From: Rhizobium sp. AAP43
GTDB taxonomy: Bacteria; Pseudomonadota; Alphaproteobacteria; Rhizobiales; Rhizobiaceae
NCBI RefSeq assembly: GCF_001296045.1
Contig: NZ_LJHS01000008.1
Span: 1-64,000 of the forward strand
Length of the DNA stretch: 64,000 nt
Direction: 5' to 3'
Shown here: positions 36,191 to 46,346 of the stretch, piece after piece
How positions within the stretch are numbered: the stretch's first letter is position 1
Layout of the letters: the number at the start of each line of letters is the position of its first letter
Position numbers and translations under genes: made by a program
Notes under the pieces: model-generated
What the model was told of the DNA's origin: nothing
Database searches by the model: none
Seen by the model: only the letters and a program-made list of their open reading frames with translations

Positions 36191-37996
36191 TCATGCCTCG
36201 GCGGCATCTTCCTCCGGCTGCGACTTCACGGCGCGCTTCGGCTTGATCAGCGGTTCCGGTTTGACCGGCCGTCTGTGCACGAGGTCGCGACCGGCCATGA
36301 TGCCTTCCTGGGCCTGCAGACGCAGGCGCTCCTCGTCACGACGGCGGATGTCCTCGCCGATATCGTAGGCTTCGTCTTCCGAAACGCCCAGGCCTTCCAG
36401 CGTGCGCCGACCGAAGAGCAGACCGGACTCAAGCGTCTCGCGCACTTCGTAGTCCACGTCGCGGGCCCTGAGCGCCAGGCTGTGGATACGGTCATAGGCG
36501 CGCACATAAAGCCGCACATCGGGATATTCGGCGCGAATGAGGTCGACAATCTTATCGGTGACCTCCTTTTTGTGCGTGCAGATCGCAACGATCTTTGCCC
36601 GCTCGATCCCTGCGGCCCTCAGCACGTCGAGACGCGTCCCGTCACCGAAATAGATGCGGAAGGCGAAGGTGGACGCCTGGCGCACGCGATCCGGATTGTC
36701 GTCGATGATTGTCACGTCGCGACCGCTGGCAAGCAGGATCTGGGCAGCGATCTGGCCGAAGCGGGAGAAGCCGATCATCAACACATCGGAACCGGCGCCT
36801 TCGAAATCCTCATCCATCTGCTCGCGCTCGCTACCCTCTCGTTTCAGCAGTCGCTGCCCGAGAATGGCCGACACGGGCGTCAGCGCCATCGATAGGGTGA
36901 CGATGGAGATCAGGAGCGAGGATTGCGCATTGCTGAGAACGCCGGCGGCAGCCGCCGTGGTGAACAGCACAAAACCGAATTCGCCACCCTGCGGCAGAAG
37001 CAGGCCCACCTTTGCGGCGTCTTCATGTGGGGAGCCGGCAGCCCGGCAGAGGATGTAAAGCACCAGCGCCTTGGCCGCCATCAGGATGGGCACGGCGAGC
37101 CCGATGAGCAGGAGATTGTCGACGATGACCTGCAACTCCATCGACAGGCCGACTGCCATGAAGAAAAGTGCCAGCAGCAGGCCACGGAAGGGCTCGATAT
37201 CGGCTTCCAGCTCATGCCGATAAGAGGATTCCGCCAGCATCACACCAGCAAGAAACGCCCCCATGGCCATGGAGAGCCCGGCCAATTGCATAAGATATGC
37301 TGAGCCGAGCACCACGAAGAGGGCAGCAGCAATCATCACCTCGCGCGCCCCCGTGCGCCCGATGACCTGGAAGAGGGGTGTCAGCAGATAACGACCGGCG
37401 AGGATCATCCCAACCACGGCCCCGATGGCAATGCCGATCTGGACGAGCGCCGACTGATCGGCATCGCCGCTTGGCGTCCCAAGCACCGACACCATGGCAA
37501 GCAGCGGCACGATGGCCAGATCCTGGAACAGCAGGATTGAAAAGGAGCGCTGGCCATAGCGGCTGTTGAGGTCGCCATAGTCTCCAAGCAATTGCAGGGC
37601 AAAGGCGGTCGACGACAGAGCAAGGCCGAAGCCGGCGACCAGGGCTGCCCGCCAGTCGAGCAGACCGGAGGCGAGTGCCATGCCGGTGAGCGCGAGGCCC
37701 GTCAGCACCACCTGCGCCAAGCCGAGCCCGAAAATGTCGCGTCGCATGTGCCAGAGGCGACTGGGTTTCAGCTCCAGGCCGATGATGAAGAGGAGCAGCA
37801 CCACGCCAAGTTCTGCGACTGCAAGGATATCGCCCGAACCGCCGATCAGATGCAGGACCGGGCCGATCACGACCCCGGCTGCGAGATAGCCGAGCACGGT
37901 ACCCAGGCCAAGCTTGCGGAAGATCGGAGCTGCGATGACGGCGCCTCCGAGCAACAACAATGGTTGCGCGAACAGAGCCTCGCTTGCGCCTGCCAT
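36191..37996 (-). CDS. Kef-type CPA2 potassium/proton antiporter
   Basis: Inner-membrane cation/proton antiporter with a cytoplasmic regulatory domain, 601 residues from the ATG at 37996. The first 390 or so residues form about 12 helices (GYLAAGVVIGPVLHL, GLALSSTAFALQLLGDYG, GAFLAGVMLAESSY). The TrkA-N domain follows, with SDVLMIGFSRFGQIAAQILL; the second position of the usual GXGXXG loop is Ser rather than Gly, which may weaken NAD(H) binding. It ends in a basic, Glu-rich tail. A longer in-frame extension to 38701 is not family sequence. It belongs with KefB/KefC, but no glutathione site can be judged here. Confidence 0.9.
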   Translation of the reverse strand: MAGASEALFAQPLLLLGGAVIAAPIFRKLGLGTVLGYLAAGVVIGPVLHLIGGSGDILAVAELGVVLLLFIIGLELKPSRLWHMRRDIFGLGLAQVVLTGLALTGMALASGLLDWRAALVAGFGLALSSTAFALQLLGDYGDLNSRYGQRSFSILLFQDLAIVPLLAMVSVLGTPSGDADQSALVQIGIAIGAVVGMILAGRYLLTPLFQVIGRTGAREVMIAAALFVVLGSAYLMQLAGLSMAMGAFLAGVMLAESSYRHELEADIEPFRGLLLALFFMAVGLSMELQVIVDNLLLIGLAVPILMAAKALVLYILCRAAGSPHEDAAKVGLLLPQGGEFGFVLFTTAAAAGVLSNAQSSLLISIVTLSMALTPVSAILGQRLLKREGSEREQMDEDFEGAGSDVLMIGFSRFGQIAAQILLASGRDVTIIDDNPDRVRQASTFAFRIYFGDGTRLDVLRAAGIERAKIVAICTHKKEVTDKIVDLIRAEYPDVRLYVRAYDRIHSLALRARDVDYEVRETLESGLLFGRRTLEGLGVSEDEAYDIGEDIRRRDEERLRLQAQEGIMAGRDLVHRRPVKPEPLIKPKRAVKSQPEEDAAEA

Positions 37997-38116
37997 CAGT
38001 CTCTCCTTGCAGTCTTGCGGCCCGGTCATGTCGGGCTCGTGAACGGTAAAAGGCACCCTTACCCTTGATGCCCTCTCTAAGGCACAATAAATGGTGCAGG
38101 AACGAAAGGCCATTCC

Positions 38117-39463
38117 ATGCCCAATCAGATCGATTCTGCCAATCTCCTTCAACGTGCCGAACAACTGGTCGACCTCGCCCGCAAGGCAGGCGCGGACCGC
38201 GCTGATGCCGTCGTAGTGCGGTCGCGTTCCAAGGGCGTCAGCGTCCGGCTCGGCAAGGTCGAGTCGACCGAGGCCTCTGAAAGCGACGATTTCTCCCTGC
38301 GCGTCTTCATCGGCCGCCAGGTGGCAAGTGTGTCCGCCAATCCCGGTTTCGACCTGACGGCACTTGCCGAACGCGCTGTCGCCATGGCGAAGGTTTCGCC
38401 CGAGGACCCCTTTGCCGGTCTTGCTGACGAAAGCGATCTGGCAAGCCATATCGCCGATCTTGAACTCTATGATGACACCGAAGTATCGAGTGACAGCCTG
38501 CGCGAAAGCGCGCTTGCCATGGAAGATGCGGCCCGCAGCGTCGACGGTGTCAGCAATTCGCTCGGTGCTGGTGCCTCGGCCGGTATGGGCGGCCTGGTAC
38601 TGGTCACCTCGCATGGTTTCTCCGGCAGCTATGCCGGCTCGCGCTTTTCCCGCTCGGTCGCCGTGATTGCCGGCGAAGGCACGAAGATGGAGCGGGACCA
38701 CGATTTCGACAGCCGGCTCTACTATGCCGATCTCGACAGTCCGGAAGACATCGGTCGCCGTGCGGCCGAGCGTGCCGTCCGCCGCCGCGATCCCCGCCAG
38801 GTGCCGACCGCCTCCAATCTGACCGTCGTCTTTGATCCTCGCGTTGCCCGTGGTTTCGTCGGCACCATCGCTGGTGCGATCAATGGCGCCTCGGTGGCCC
38901 GCAAGACCTCGTTCCTGCGCGATCGTATGGGGCAGCAGGTGCTGAAATCAGGCCTTAACATCACCGATGATCCGATGAAGGTGCGTGGCTCCTCCTCGCG
39001 CCCCTTCGATGGCGAGGGCGTGATCGGCAAGCCCCTCACGATGATCGAGGACGGCGTGCTCAAGCACTGGTTCCTGTCCTCGTCTGCCGCCCGAGAACTG
39101 GGTCTCAAGACCAACGGTCGCGGCGTACGAGGTGGCACTTCCGTCTCGCCATCGTCCACCAATCTGGCGCTTGAGCCTGGCGATATCTCACCCGAGGATT
39201 TGATCCGCAGCATCGGCACCGGCCTCTATGTCACCGACATGATTGGCCAGGGCGTCGACATGATCACTGGTGAATACAGCCGTGGTGCGAGCGGTTTCTG
39301 GATCGAGAACGGCGAGTTGACCTATCCGGTCTCCGAGATCACCATTGCGTCCAACCTGAAGGACATGTTCATGCGGATCACGGTAGCCAACGATATCGAC
39401 CGAAAATACGGCGTGGCCGCCCCGACGATCGCCATCGAGGGCATGACCCTTGCCGGGCTCTGA
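38117..39463 (+). CDS. pmbA: TldD/PmbA family metalloprotease homologue
   Basis: A 448-residue PmbA (TldE) type protein. In E. coli TldD/TldE matures microcin B17 and degrades CcdA. Motifs visible are GADRADAVVVRSRSKGVSVR, GASAGMGGLVLVTSHGFSGS, FDGEGVIGKPLTMIEDGVLK, and GVDMITGEYSRGASGFWIEN near the C-terminus. It has no HEXXXH zinc motif; that belongs to the TldD partner, which is not in the window. Its last bases overlap the next gene start. Confidence 0.93.
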   Translation: MPNQIDSANLLQRAEQLVDLARKAGADRADAVVVRSRSKGVSVRLGKVESTEASESDDFSLRVFIGRQVASVSANPGFDLTALAERAVAMAKVSPEDPFAGLADESDLASHIADLELYDDTEVSSDSLRESALAMEDAARSVDGVSNSLGAGASAGMGGLVLVTSHGFSGSYAGSRFSRSVAVIAGEGTKMERDHDFDSRLYYADLDSPEDIGRRAAERAVRRRDPRQVPTASNLTVVFDPRVARGFVGTIAGAINGASVARKTSFLRDRMGQQVLKSGLNITDDPMKVRGSSSRPFDGEGVIGKPLTMIEDGVLKHWFLSSSAARELGLKTNGRGVRGGTSVSPSSTNLALEPGDISPEDLIRSIGTGLYVTDMIGQGVDMITGEYSRGASGFWIENGELTYPVSEITIASNLKDMFMRITVANDIDRKYGVAAPTIAIEGMTLAGL

Positions 39464-40292
39464 GACGATAGGCGCAGACGCGGCAGAAGGCGTGGTCGCG
39501 CCCGATTGGCAGGCCGATCTCGCCCTGATCCTCGATGCGGCGCGCGAGGCGGCGAAGGTTGCGGTCTCGCATTTCGGCCAGTCGCCCGAGGTCTGGTGGA
39601 AGAACGAGGGCACATCTCCCGTGAGTGCGGCGGACTATGCTGCCAATCGCGTGCTCGAAGAAATGTTGCGCAGTGCGCGGCCGGGTTATGGCTGGCTGTC
39701 GGAGGAAACCGACGACGATCAGGCGCGGCTTTCCTGCGATACGGTCTTCGTAATCGATCCGATCGACGGCACACGGGCCTTTCTCGCCGGCAAGCCGACC
39801 TGGTGTGTCAGCGTTGCGGTCGTCCATAAGGGTATGCCAGTCGCCGGCGTCCTCGTGGCGCCCGCCCTCAATGAGGAGTTCACCGCGACCATTGACGGCC
39901 CGGCCTTGCGCAATGGCCTGGAGATCGCCGTTTCCGACGCCGACATGGAGGGCATGCTCAAGCTCGCATCGGCCCAGGATATGGTTGCGGGCTTTGCCCC
40001 GCCACTGCGACCGAGGATCGAGCGTGTGGAGCATATCCCCTCGCTTGCCTATCGCCTGGCGCTGGTCTCCGATGGCCGGATCGATGGCACGCTGGTCAAG
40101 AAGAATTCGCATGACTGGGATCTTGCCGCGGCAGACGTGATCCTGGCGCGTGCCGGTGGCAGCATCACTGATCTTGACGGCGCACGGCTTGTCTACAACA
40201 GGGCGGAAGTCACCCATCCGGTTCTCTGTGCAGCATCTGCCGCACTTCTTCCGGTTTTGCTCAAGAACATCACCCGAATTCCCCGGAGTTGA
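39450..40292 (+). CDS. 3'(2'),5'-bisphosphate nucleotidase / inositol monophosphatase family (CysQ-like)
   Basis: A 280-residue magnesium-dependent phosphatase. The metal-binding motifs are WLSEETDDD, VIDPIDGTRAFLAG (the family signature DPIDGT) and NSHDWDLAAADVIL. The start is TTG 39450, overlapping the pmbA stop by 14 bases, implying coupled translation; the N-terminus is less certain. CysQ would recycle PAP from sulfur assimilation, but inositol phosphatase activity cannot be excluded from sequence. Confidence 0.88.
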   Translation: MPGSETIGADAAEGVVAPDWQADLALILDAAREAAKVAVSHFGQSPEVWWKNEGTSPVSAADYAANRVLEEMLRSARPGYGWLSEETDDDQARLSCDTVFVIDPIDGTRAFLAGKPTWCVSVAVVHKGMPVAGVLVAPALNEEFTATIDGPALRNGLEIAVSDADMEGMLKLASAQDMVAGFAPPLRPRIERVEHIPSLAYRLALVSDGRIDGTLVKKNSHDWDLAAADVILARAGGSITDLDGARLVYNRAEVTHPVLCAASAALLPVLLKNITRIPRS

Positions 40293-40353
40293 CCTTTAAG
40301 GCGAAATCGCGCAGATGTTTTTCCAATCGTAAATCCACCGAAAAGACTAGAAA

Positions 40354-40590
40354 ATGACTGAATCCAGCGAAAAGAAACAGCTTCTCCACCTCGTCTTCGG
40401 CGGCGAACTTTCCAGCCTCGAAGATATACAGTTCCGTGATCTGAACGAACTCGATGTAGTCGGCATCTTCCCGGACTATGCAAGCGCGCTCCAGGCTTGG
40501 AAAGCAAAGGCACAGGCGACGGTTGACAATGCGCATATGCGCTATTTCATCGTTCACATGCACAAGCTTCTCAACCCATCGGAGAAATAA
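40354..40590 (+). CDS. DUF4170 domain protein
   Basis: A 78-residue protein of an alphaproteobacterial family of unknown function. KQLLHLVFGGELSSLEDIQF and FPDYASALQAWKAKAQATVD, with HMRYFIVHMHKLL at the end, are the family signature. It is 62 bp downstream of the CysQ-like gene and upstream of waaA, a neighbourhood conserved in rhizobia. Confidence 0.9.
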   Translation: MTESSEKKQLLHLVFGGELSSLEDIQFRDLNELDVVGIFPDYASALQAWKAKAQATVDNAHMRYFIVHMHKLLNPSEK

Positions 40591-40746
40591 GCTGCGAGTG
40601 CAGTGCAGCATGCGTCACAGTCTGAACATCGTGCCTCAAACGGGTCACTTTTTAACCTAAGTCTTCTTGCATTCCTCAGTCTTTGCGCAAGCCCGGATGT
40701 TTTGGGGCAGAATGGCATTATCGATGAAGATGAGCAGGTTTGTCCG

Positions 40747-42072
40747 ATGACGGTGAGCGACAGAATGGCATCGCTCGCCGTACGGTCCTACGGTTGGCTG
40801 GGTCTGATGGCCTATCCGCTGAGTAAGCCTTGGCTTGCCTATCGGGCAGCCAAGGGCAAAGAAGACAGGACGCGCAGCAACGAACGGTTCGGCTATGCAA
40901 GCCGCGAGCGTCCAGCTGGTCCGCTTCTGTGGATCCACGCGGCAAGCGTCGGCGAGACCATGGCAGTCATTCCGCTGATGCGCGAACTGCGCCGCCGCGA
41001 CATCCATGTTCTGCTGACCACCGGCACGCTGACCTCCGCCGAGATTGCCCAGAACCGGCTTGGCGACAGTGTCATCCATCAATACGTTCCGCTCGACTTC
41101 AGCCCGGCCGTTCGCCGTTTTCTCGACTACTGGCAGCCTGATGCCGCAATCGGCGTCGAGTCGGAGATCTGGCCGACGACGCTTGCCGAATTGCATCAGC
41201 GCCAGATCCCGCAGATCCTCGTGAATGCCCGCATGTCGGACCGCTCCTTCAACCGCTGGCATCGTCACAAGACGGTCGCGGAGGCGCTGTTCGGCAAGCT
41301 CGCGCTCGTTATTGCCCAGTCTGATGTCGACGGGCAGAATTTCCGCGACCTCGGCTGCTGGCCAGTCCAGGTCTCCGGCAATATCAAGGCCGATAGCGAA
41401 GCCCCACCCTGCGACGAGGCGGTGCTGGCGCAGTATCGAAGCCAGATCGACAAGCGCAAGAGCTGGGCCGCGATCTCCACCTTTGACGGCGAGGAATCCA
41501 TTGCCGCCATGGTTCATCGTGCGCTGAAGGCGCATACCGGCCTCCTCACCATTCTCGTCCCGCGTCATCCGGAACGCGGAGATGAAGTGGAGGCCATGCT
41601 CAAGGAAAAGGGTCTGGTTGTTGCCCGGCGCACGCGCAATGATCCGATTACCGACGAGACGGATGTTTTCCTTGGGGATACGATCGGTGAGATGGGGCTT
41701 TATCTGCGCCTGACAGAGCTCGCTTTCGTTGGCCGCTCGCTGACGGCCGAGGGCGGCCAGAACCCGATGGAACCGGCCATGCTCGGTTGTGCGGTGCTGT
41801 CTGGCCCCAATGTCAGCAATTTCCGAGAATCCTATCAGCAGCTGGTGCGCAAGGGATCGGCTCGCGTTGTGCGTGATGCAGAAATGCTGGCAAAGGCTGT
41901 CCATTTTCTCCTGAGCAATGATCTCGCCCGTACCAAGATGATTGACGCCGGGCTGGAAACCACGCAGGAAATGCGAGGCGCACTGGCAGCGACAATCAAG
42001 GGTCTTGAAGCCTATGTCAGTCCGTTGTCGGTGAAGGCCAAGCTCGAACCTCGGTCTGCCGTGACCAACTGA
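40747..42072 (+). CDS. waaA: 3-deoxy-D-manno-octulosonic acid transferase (Kdo transferase)
   Basis: Adds Kdo sugars to lipid IVA in lipopolysaccharide synthesis, on the inner face of the membrane. It has 441 residues from the ATG at 40747. Family motifs are LWIHAASVGETMAVIPLM, a basic MSDRSFNRW-type stretch, and VPRHPERGDEVEAML, with AFVGRSLTAEGGQNPMEPAM in the GT-B second domain. A single N-terminal membrane helix is likely. The neighbouring lpxK belongs to the same pathway. A longer frame to 40603 adds unrelated sequence. Confidence 0.95.
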   Translation: MTVSDRMASLAVRSYGWLGLMAYPLSKPWLAYRAAKGKEDRTRSNERFGYASRERPAGPLLWIHAASVGETMAVIPLMRELRRRDIHVLLTTGTLTSAEIAQNRLGDSVIHQYVPLDFSPAVRRFLDYWQPDAAIGVESEIWPTTLAELHQRQIPQILVNARMSDRSFNRWHRHKTVAEALFGKLALVIAQSDVDGQNFRDLGCWPVQVSGNIKADSEAPPCDEAVLAQYRSQIDKRKSWAAISTFDGEESIAAMVHRALKAHTGLLTILVPRHPERGDEVEAMLKEKGLVVARRTRNDPITDETDVFLGDTIGEMGLYLRLTELAFVGRSLTAEGGQNPMEPAMLGCAVLSGPNVSNFRESYQQLVRKGSARVVRDAEMLAKAVHFLLSNDLARTKMIDAGLETTQEMRGALAATIKGLEAYVSPLSVKAKLEPRSAVTN

Positions 42073-42088
42073 ACCAGACAGGATCATC

Positions 42089-42796
42089 ATGACGCGTCAG
42101 CCAGCCATTTCGGGCATCCTGTTCGACAAGGACGGCACGCTGCTTGATTTTGACGCCAGCTGGGGCCCGGTCAACCGTAAGGTGGCAACCTTTGCGGCAG
42201 ACGGTGATGCGGAACTGGCGGATCGTTTGCTTGCAGCCTGCGGCATGGATCCGGTCACCGGGGCAATCACGCCCGACAGCCTGTTTGCCTCCGGCAATAC
42301 CCGTGAAATCGCCGAGGGCATGGCCGCAGCCGGCTCTACCCTTACGCTCGACGTTCTGGTTCCGCGCATCGATGATTTCTTCGCCGAGGCAGCGGAGCTG
42401 TCCGTGGCCGTCACCGATCTTCTGCCGCTGTTTGAAAGATTGCATGCAAGGGGCCTGCGCCTGGGCATTGCCTCCAGTGACAATGAGCGGTCGATCCGCG
42501 TCGCCGCCGAACGTTTCGGCATTCTCGGTTTCCTTGACTATGTCGCCGGTTATGACAGTGGTCATGGCGCCAAACCCGAAGCCGGCATGGTTCTCGGTTT
42601 CTGCGCCAAGACGGGGCTGTCACCGCATCAGGTCGCGGTGGTTGGCGACAACAATCACGATCTCCTTATGGGCCATGCAGCCGGTGCCGGCCTGAAGGTC
42701 GGCGTCCTTTCCGGGACGGGTACGCGCCAGACGCTTGAGCAGCATTCCGACATGGTGCTCGCCGATATCACCGAACTTGAGGCCATGCTCGCCTGA
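42089..42796 (+). CDS. HAD-family hydrolase, phosphoglycolate phosphatase-like
   Basis: A 235-residue HAD phosphatase. Motif I is GILFDKDGTLLDFD, motif II is GLRLGIASSDNE, motif III/IV are KPEAGMVLGF and VAVVGDNNHDLLMGHAAG. The helical cap lies at about residues 20-95. It starts 16 bp after waaA and precedes lpxK, so a lipopolysaccharide-linked role is possible, although Kdo-8-phosphate phosphatase (KdsC) has no cap and is smaller. Confidence 0.88.
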   Translation: MTRQPAISGILFDKDGTLLDFDASWGPVNRKVATFAADGDAELADRLLAACGMDPVTGAITPDSLFASGNTREIAEGMAAAGSTLTLDVLVPRIDDFFAEAAELSVAVTDLLPLFERLHARGLRLGIASSDNERSIRVAAERFGILGFLDYVAGYDSGHGAKPEAGMVLGFCAKTGLSPHQVAVVGDNNHDLLMGHAAGAGLKVGVLSGTGTRQTLEQHSDMVLADITELEAMLA

Positions 42797-42901
42797 CACA
42801 CGGTTGCCGGGTGTGACCTTTGCGCTTGACCGGCCCGCCCGGTGAATGCTTCTTGTCGACCCCACAGCTGCCTGAAGGGCAGGCGTTTGATCGAGGCGAT
42901 G

Positions 42902-43936
42902 ATGGTTTCAGAAGCACCGCCATTCTGGTGGACCCGGAAGGACTGGCGTGCATGGAGCCTCTGGCCCATCGCAACGGTCTATGGCCGAGTAGCCGGCACG
43001 CTCATGAACCGGCGGCGCCGTCATGCCGTGCCGGTCCCGGTCATCTGTGTCGGCAACTTTACCGTCGGCGGTGCCGGCAAGACCCCGACCGCCGTCGCGA
43101 TTGCGCGAGCAGCCGTCGAAAAGGGCTTGAAGCCTGGCATCCTCAGCCGCGGTTATGGCGGCACACTCGATGTCACCACTATCGTCGACCCCGGCCATCA
43201 TCGCTCGACGGCCGTCGGTGACGAACCGCTTCTTCTGGCCCGCGAAGCCCTGACCGTCATTTCGAGACGCCGCATTGCCGGCGCCGAAAAACTCGTCGAA
43301 GAGGGCGTCGACCTGATCATCATGGATGACGGCTTCCAGAGCGCGCGACTTGTCGTCGACTATGCGCTGATCGTCGTTGACAGCTTCCGCGGTATCGGCA
43401 ATGGCGCGATCGTGCCGGCCGGACCGGTGCGTGCGCCGATCGCGGTGCAGATGCACCATCTCGATGCGATCCTGAAGGTCGGCAAGGGCGATGCGGCAGA
43501 CCAGTTCGTCCGCCAGGCATCCCGCGGCGGCAAGCCTGTGCTGCGGTCGGATGTCTTGCCGCGCGATCCCGACCTCCTTCGCGGTCGCCGGGTTTTCCCA
43601 TTCGCGGGGATAGCCGATCCCAACAAGTTCTATCGCACGCTGGCAGATCTGGGTGCCGAAATCGTCGATCGGCAGGGATTTCCCGATCATCATCAGTTGG
43701 AAGACGACGAGATCGCCGATCTGTTGCAGCGATCAGAGGCAGAAGACCTTCAGCTTGTGACCACTGCAAAGGATCATGTCCGGCTGAGTGGCCAGCATGG
43801 CAAGGCGGAGGAATTGCTGGAAAAATCGATGGTGGTCGAGGTCGACATGGTCTTCGACGATCCCGAAGCGCCATCGCGGATCATCGATCTGGCGATTGCC
43901 GCCTGCCGGCAGCGTCAGTTGAAGAAGACGGACTGA
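42902..43936 (+). CDS. lpxK: Tetraacyldisaccharide 4'-kinase
   Basis: Phosphorylates the lipid A precursor disaccharide to give lipid IVA. It has 344 residues from the ATG at 42902 (an ATG three bases earlier is also possible). The P-loop is [17 protein letters not shown], followed by [10 protein letters not shown] and [12 protein letters not shown], all family hallmarks. The N-terminus [17 protein letters not shown] is a likely membrane-contact helix. It lies in the waaA-HAD-lpxK unit; the stop is 3 bp from the stop of the converging DUF2093 gene. Confidence 0.95.
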   Translation: MVSEAPPFWWTRKDWRAWSLWPIATVYGRVAGTLMNRRRRHAVPVPVICVGNFTVGGAGKTPTAVAIARAAVEKGLKPGILSRGYGGTLDVTTIVDPGHHRSTAVGDEPLLLAREALTVISRRRIAGAEKLVEEGVDLIIMDDGFQSARLVVDYALIVVDSFRGIGNGAIVPAGPVRAPIAVQMHHLDAILKVGKGDAADQFVRQASRGGKPVLRSDVLPRDPDLLRGRRVFPFAGIADPNKFYRTLADLGAEIVDRQGFPDHHQLEDDEIADLLQRSEAEDLQLVTTAKDHVRLSGQHGKAEELLEKSMVVEVDMVFDDPEAPSRIIDLAIAACRQRQLKKTD

Positions 43937-43939
43937 GCT

Positions 43940-44170
43940 TCAGCGCTTCTGGTTGGGCAGGGCGCCCGCGCGTTTTTCGGCTTCCAGGGAGGCGCCTGCA
44001 TCCGCATAGGCCTCCTGGCGCGCGACGCTCCAGTATTTGAGTTCGTCAACCAGGATGGATTTGCCCGTAATCGCGCACACCACATGATGGCCCGGCGAGA
44101 GGATCTGGAAGTCGGCGTCGAGATAGCGGATCTTGGCCTCGCGGTTGCCGCTGCCTTCGAAACGGTTCAT
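43940..44170 (-). CDS. DUF2093 domain protein
   Basis: A 76-residue protein of a small alphaproteobacterial family of unknown function. The conserved core EAKIRYLDADFQILSPGHHV and CAITGKSILVDELKYWSV is clear, with a cysteine in the middle and a charged C-terminus. The start at 44170 is preceded by AGGAGA. It lies downstream of mutL on the same strand, 91 bp after its stop. Confidence 0.9.
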   Translation of the reverse strand: MNRFEGSGNREAKIRYLDADFQILSPGHHVVCAITGKSILVDELKYWSVARQEAYADAGASLEAEKRAGALPNQKR

Positions 44171-44261
44171 CACTCTTCTCCTGCGCCGTCTGTCCTGAAA
44201 CTGCAATACAGCGCCCCTTCCGGGATTTGAAGCCCCTTCGGGCGAAACATCGCGACCTTCG

Positions 44262-46115
44262 TCAACTGCGCCCGAACAGCCGTTCGATATCGGAGAGCTT
44301 CAACTCGACATAGGTCGGGCGGCCGTGATTGCACTGGCCCGATCCCGGTGTCTGCTCCATCTGCCGCAGAAGCGCGTTCATTTCCTCGACCCTGAGCTGC
44401 CGTCCCGAGCGCACCGAGCCATGACAGGCCATGGTCGCAGCGACATGTTCAAGCTTCACGGACAGCCGGTCGGCGGTATCCCACTCGGCAATCTCATCGG
44501 CGAGATCGCGCACCAGCTTCACCGCATCCATCTCGCCCAGCATGGCGGGGGTCTCGCGAACCGCAATCGCGCCGGGGCCAAAACGCTCGATTGCGAGCCC
44601 GAGCTGCTCCAGGCCTTCGGCATGGCTCATCAGCCGGTCGCAATCCTCTTCCGGCAGGTCGATGATCTCGGGGATCAGCAGTCCCTGTGAGGGGAGACGG
44701 CGGCCGGTCAGCGCCTTGCGCATCTGCTCATAGACCAGCCGCTCATGGGCGGCATGCTGGTCGACGATAACAAGTCCGTCCTGCGTCTGCGCGACGATGT
44801 AGTTGGCATGCACCTGCGCCCGCGCAGCCCCCAGCGGATAGCTCGCCAGCGCCTCGACCGTGGCATTGCCACCGGGGGCGGGCTCGGCGCGGGCAGCCGG
44901 TTCGGCAAGGCTTGCAAAAGCCGCCTGCGTCGCTTCGGAAAACCCGCTCGGCGAAGGGCTGGGCGCTGCATAGGCGGGCGCTGTCCCGGCAAAGCCGTGA
45001 ACCGTGGACGTCGGTAAGGCAAGTGGCCGCGATGGCGAGGTGGCGGCGGTCCAGGTGGTCGAAGGTGGCGGGCTGAAGCCGGGGCGGAAGGCGCGCAACA
45101 TGCCCCCCGCACCCGTCGTTGCCGCCCGGTCGCCGTCCCGCTGCAGGGCCTGGCGGATCGCGCCGACGATCAACCCGCGCACGAGCTGCGTGTCGCGGAA
45201 ACGCACGTCGGATTTCGCCGGATGCACGTTGACGTCAACCAGGGCCGGATCAAGTTTCAACGATAGAACGGCAACCGGATAGCGCCCATGTGGTACGGTT
45301 TCGGCATAGGCGCCGCGGATCGCCGACAGGATCTGCTTGTCCTGCACCGGGCGTCCGTTGACAAAGGCATATTGGTGGGCCGAATTTCCACGATTGAATG
45401 TCGGCAGTCCGGCGAAACCGGAGAGCGCTACGCCTTCGCGCTCGGCATCAAGCTCAATGGCATTGTCGCGGAAGTCGGCGCCCAGAACCTGCGCGATGCG
45501 GGCCAGATGATCGTCGCCGGTGGAGGGAAATTCCAGCGTGCTGCGATCCGTGCCTGACAGCACGAAGCGGATCGCGGGAAAGGCGATCGCCATGCGCTTG
45601 ACGATTTCGGTGATCGCGGCAGTTTCCGCCTTGTCGGTCTTGAGGAACTTGAGCCGGGCAGGGGTGGCGAAGAAGAGGTCGCGAACCTCGACGGTCGTCC
45701 CCGGATTCGACGGGGCTGGACGAACCGAGCCGACCTTGCCGCCAACCACCGCGATTTCCGAACCCGAGGTCGCACCCGTTGGGCGGCTGGTGATCGTCAG
45801 CTTGGCGACGGAGCCGATCGAGGGCAGCGCCTCGCCGCGAAAGCCGAGCGAGCGGATGTCGAACAGCGTTTCGCTGAGCTTGGAGGTGCAGTGACGGCGG
45901 ATCGAGAGCTCCAGATCCTCCGGCGCCATGCCGCAGCCATTGTCGATCACCCGAAGCAGTGTCTTGCCGCCGGCAGCCGTCGCTACCTCGATGCGGGTCG
46001 CGCCGGCGTCGATGGCATTTTCGATCAATTCCTTCGCAGCGCTTGCCGGGCGCTCGATGACTTCGCCCGCGGCGATCTGGTTGATCAGGGTTTCGGAGAG
46101 TTGCTTGATGAACAT
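44262..46115 (-). CDS. mutL: DNA mismatch repair protein MutL
   Basis: Mismatch-repair ATPase and nickase, 617 residues from the ATG at 46115 ([20 protein letters not shown]). GHKL ATPase motifs: [25 protein letters not shown], and [18 protein letters not shown] long Pro/Ala/Ser-rich linker covers about residues 350-430. The C-terminal dimerisation domain has the endonuclease motif [12 protein letters not shown] (DQHAX2EX4E), [12 protein letters not shown] and [11 protein letters not shown]. The endonuclease motif agrees with the absence of MutH in alphaproteobacteria. The 46116-46346 interval upstream shows no gene. Confidence 0.97.
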   Translation of the reverse strand: MFIKQLSETLINQIAAGEVIERPASAAKELIENAIDAGATRIEVATAAGGKTLLRVIDNGCGMAPEDLELSIRRHCTSKLSETLFDIRSLGFRGEALPSIGSVAKLTITSRPTGATSGSEIAVVGGKVGSVRPAPSNPGTTVEVRDLFFATPARLKFLKTDKAETAAITEIVKRMAIAFPAIRFVLSGTDRSTLEFPSTGDDHLARIAQVLGADFRDNAIELDAEREGVALSGFAGLPTFNRGNSAHQYAFVNGRPVQDKQILSAIRGAYAETVPHGRYPVAVLSLKLDPALVDVNVHPAKSDVRFRDTQLVRGLIVGAIRQALQRDGDRAATTGAGGMLRAFRPGFSPPPSTTWTAATSPSRPLALPTSTVHGFAGTAPAYAAPSPSPSGFSEATQAAFASLAEPAARAEPAPGGNATVEALASYPLGAARAQVHANYIVAQTQDGLVIVDQHAAHERLVYEQMRKALTGRRLPSQGLLIPEIIDLPEEDCDRLMSHAEGLEQLGLAIERFGPGAIAVRETPAMLGEMDAVKLVRDLADEIAEWDTADRLSVKLEHVAATMACHGSVRSGRQLRVEEMNALLRQMEQTPGSGQCNHGRPTYVELKLSDIERLFGRS

Positions 46116-46346
46116 TCCCCATTTTCGGGGATTCGGGCAGAGACGGAAAGGGAAAAATCGCGCTCTCCCCCGTCTTGCCGCAGGCATTAAGTGGCTCTTA
46201 ACGCAGATGCTTTAATTTGATCCATGACTTGACATGTCCCAGGGCTCGGTTTCGGCCGGCGGGGGGCGCCTGCCGGGGCGTTCCGATTTTACCGCAAGCT
46301 CCGTCAGGAAGGCCCGGCATGTTGCGCACAGGCGTCACTTTGAGGA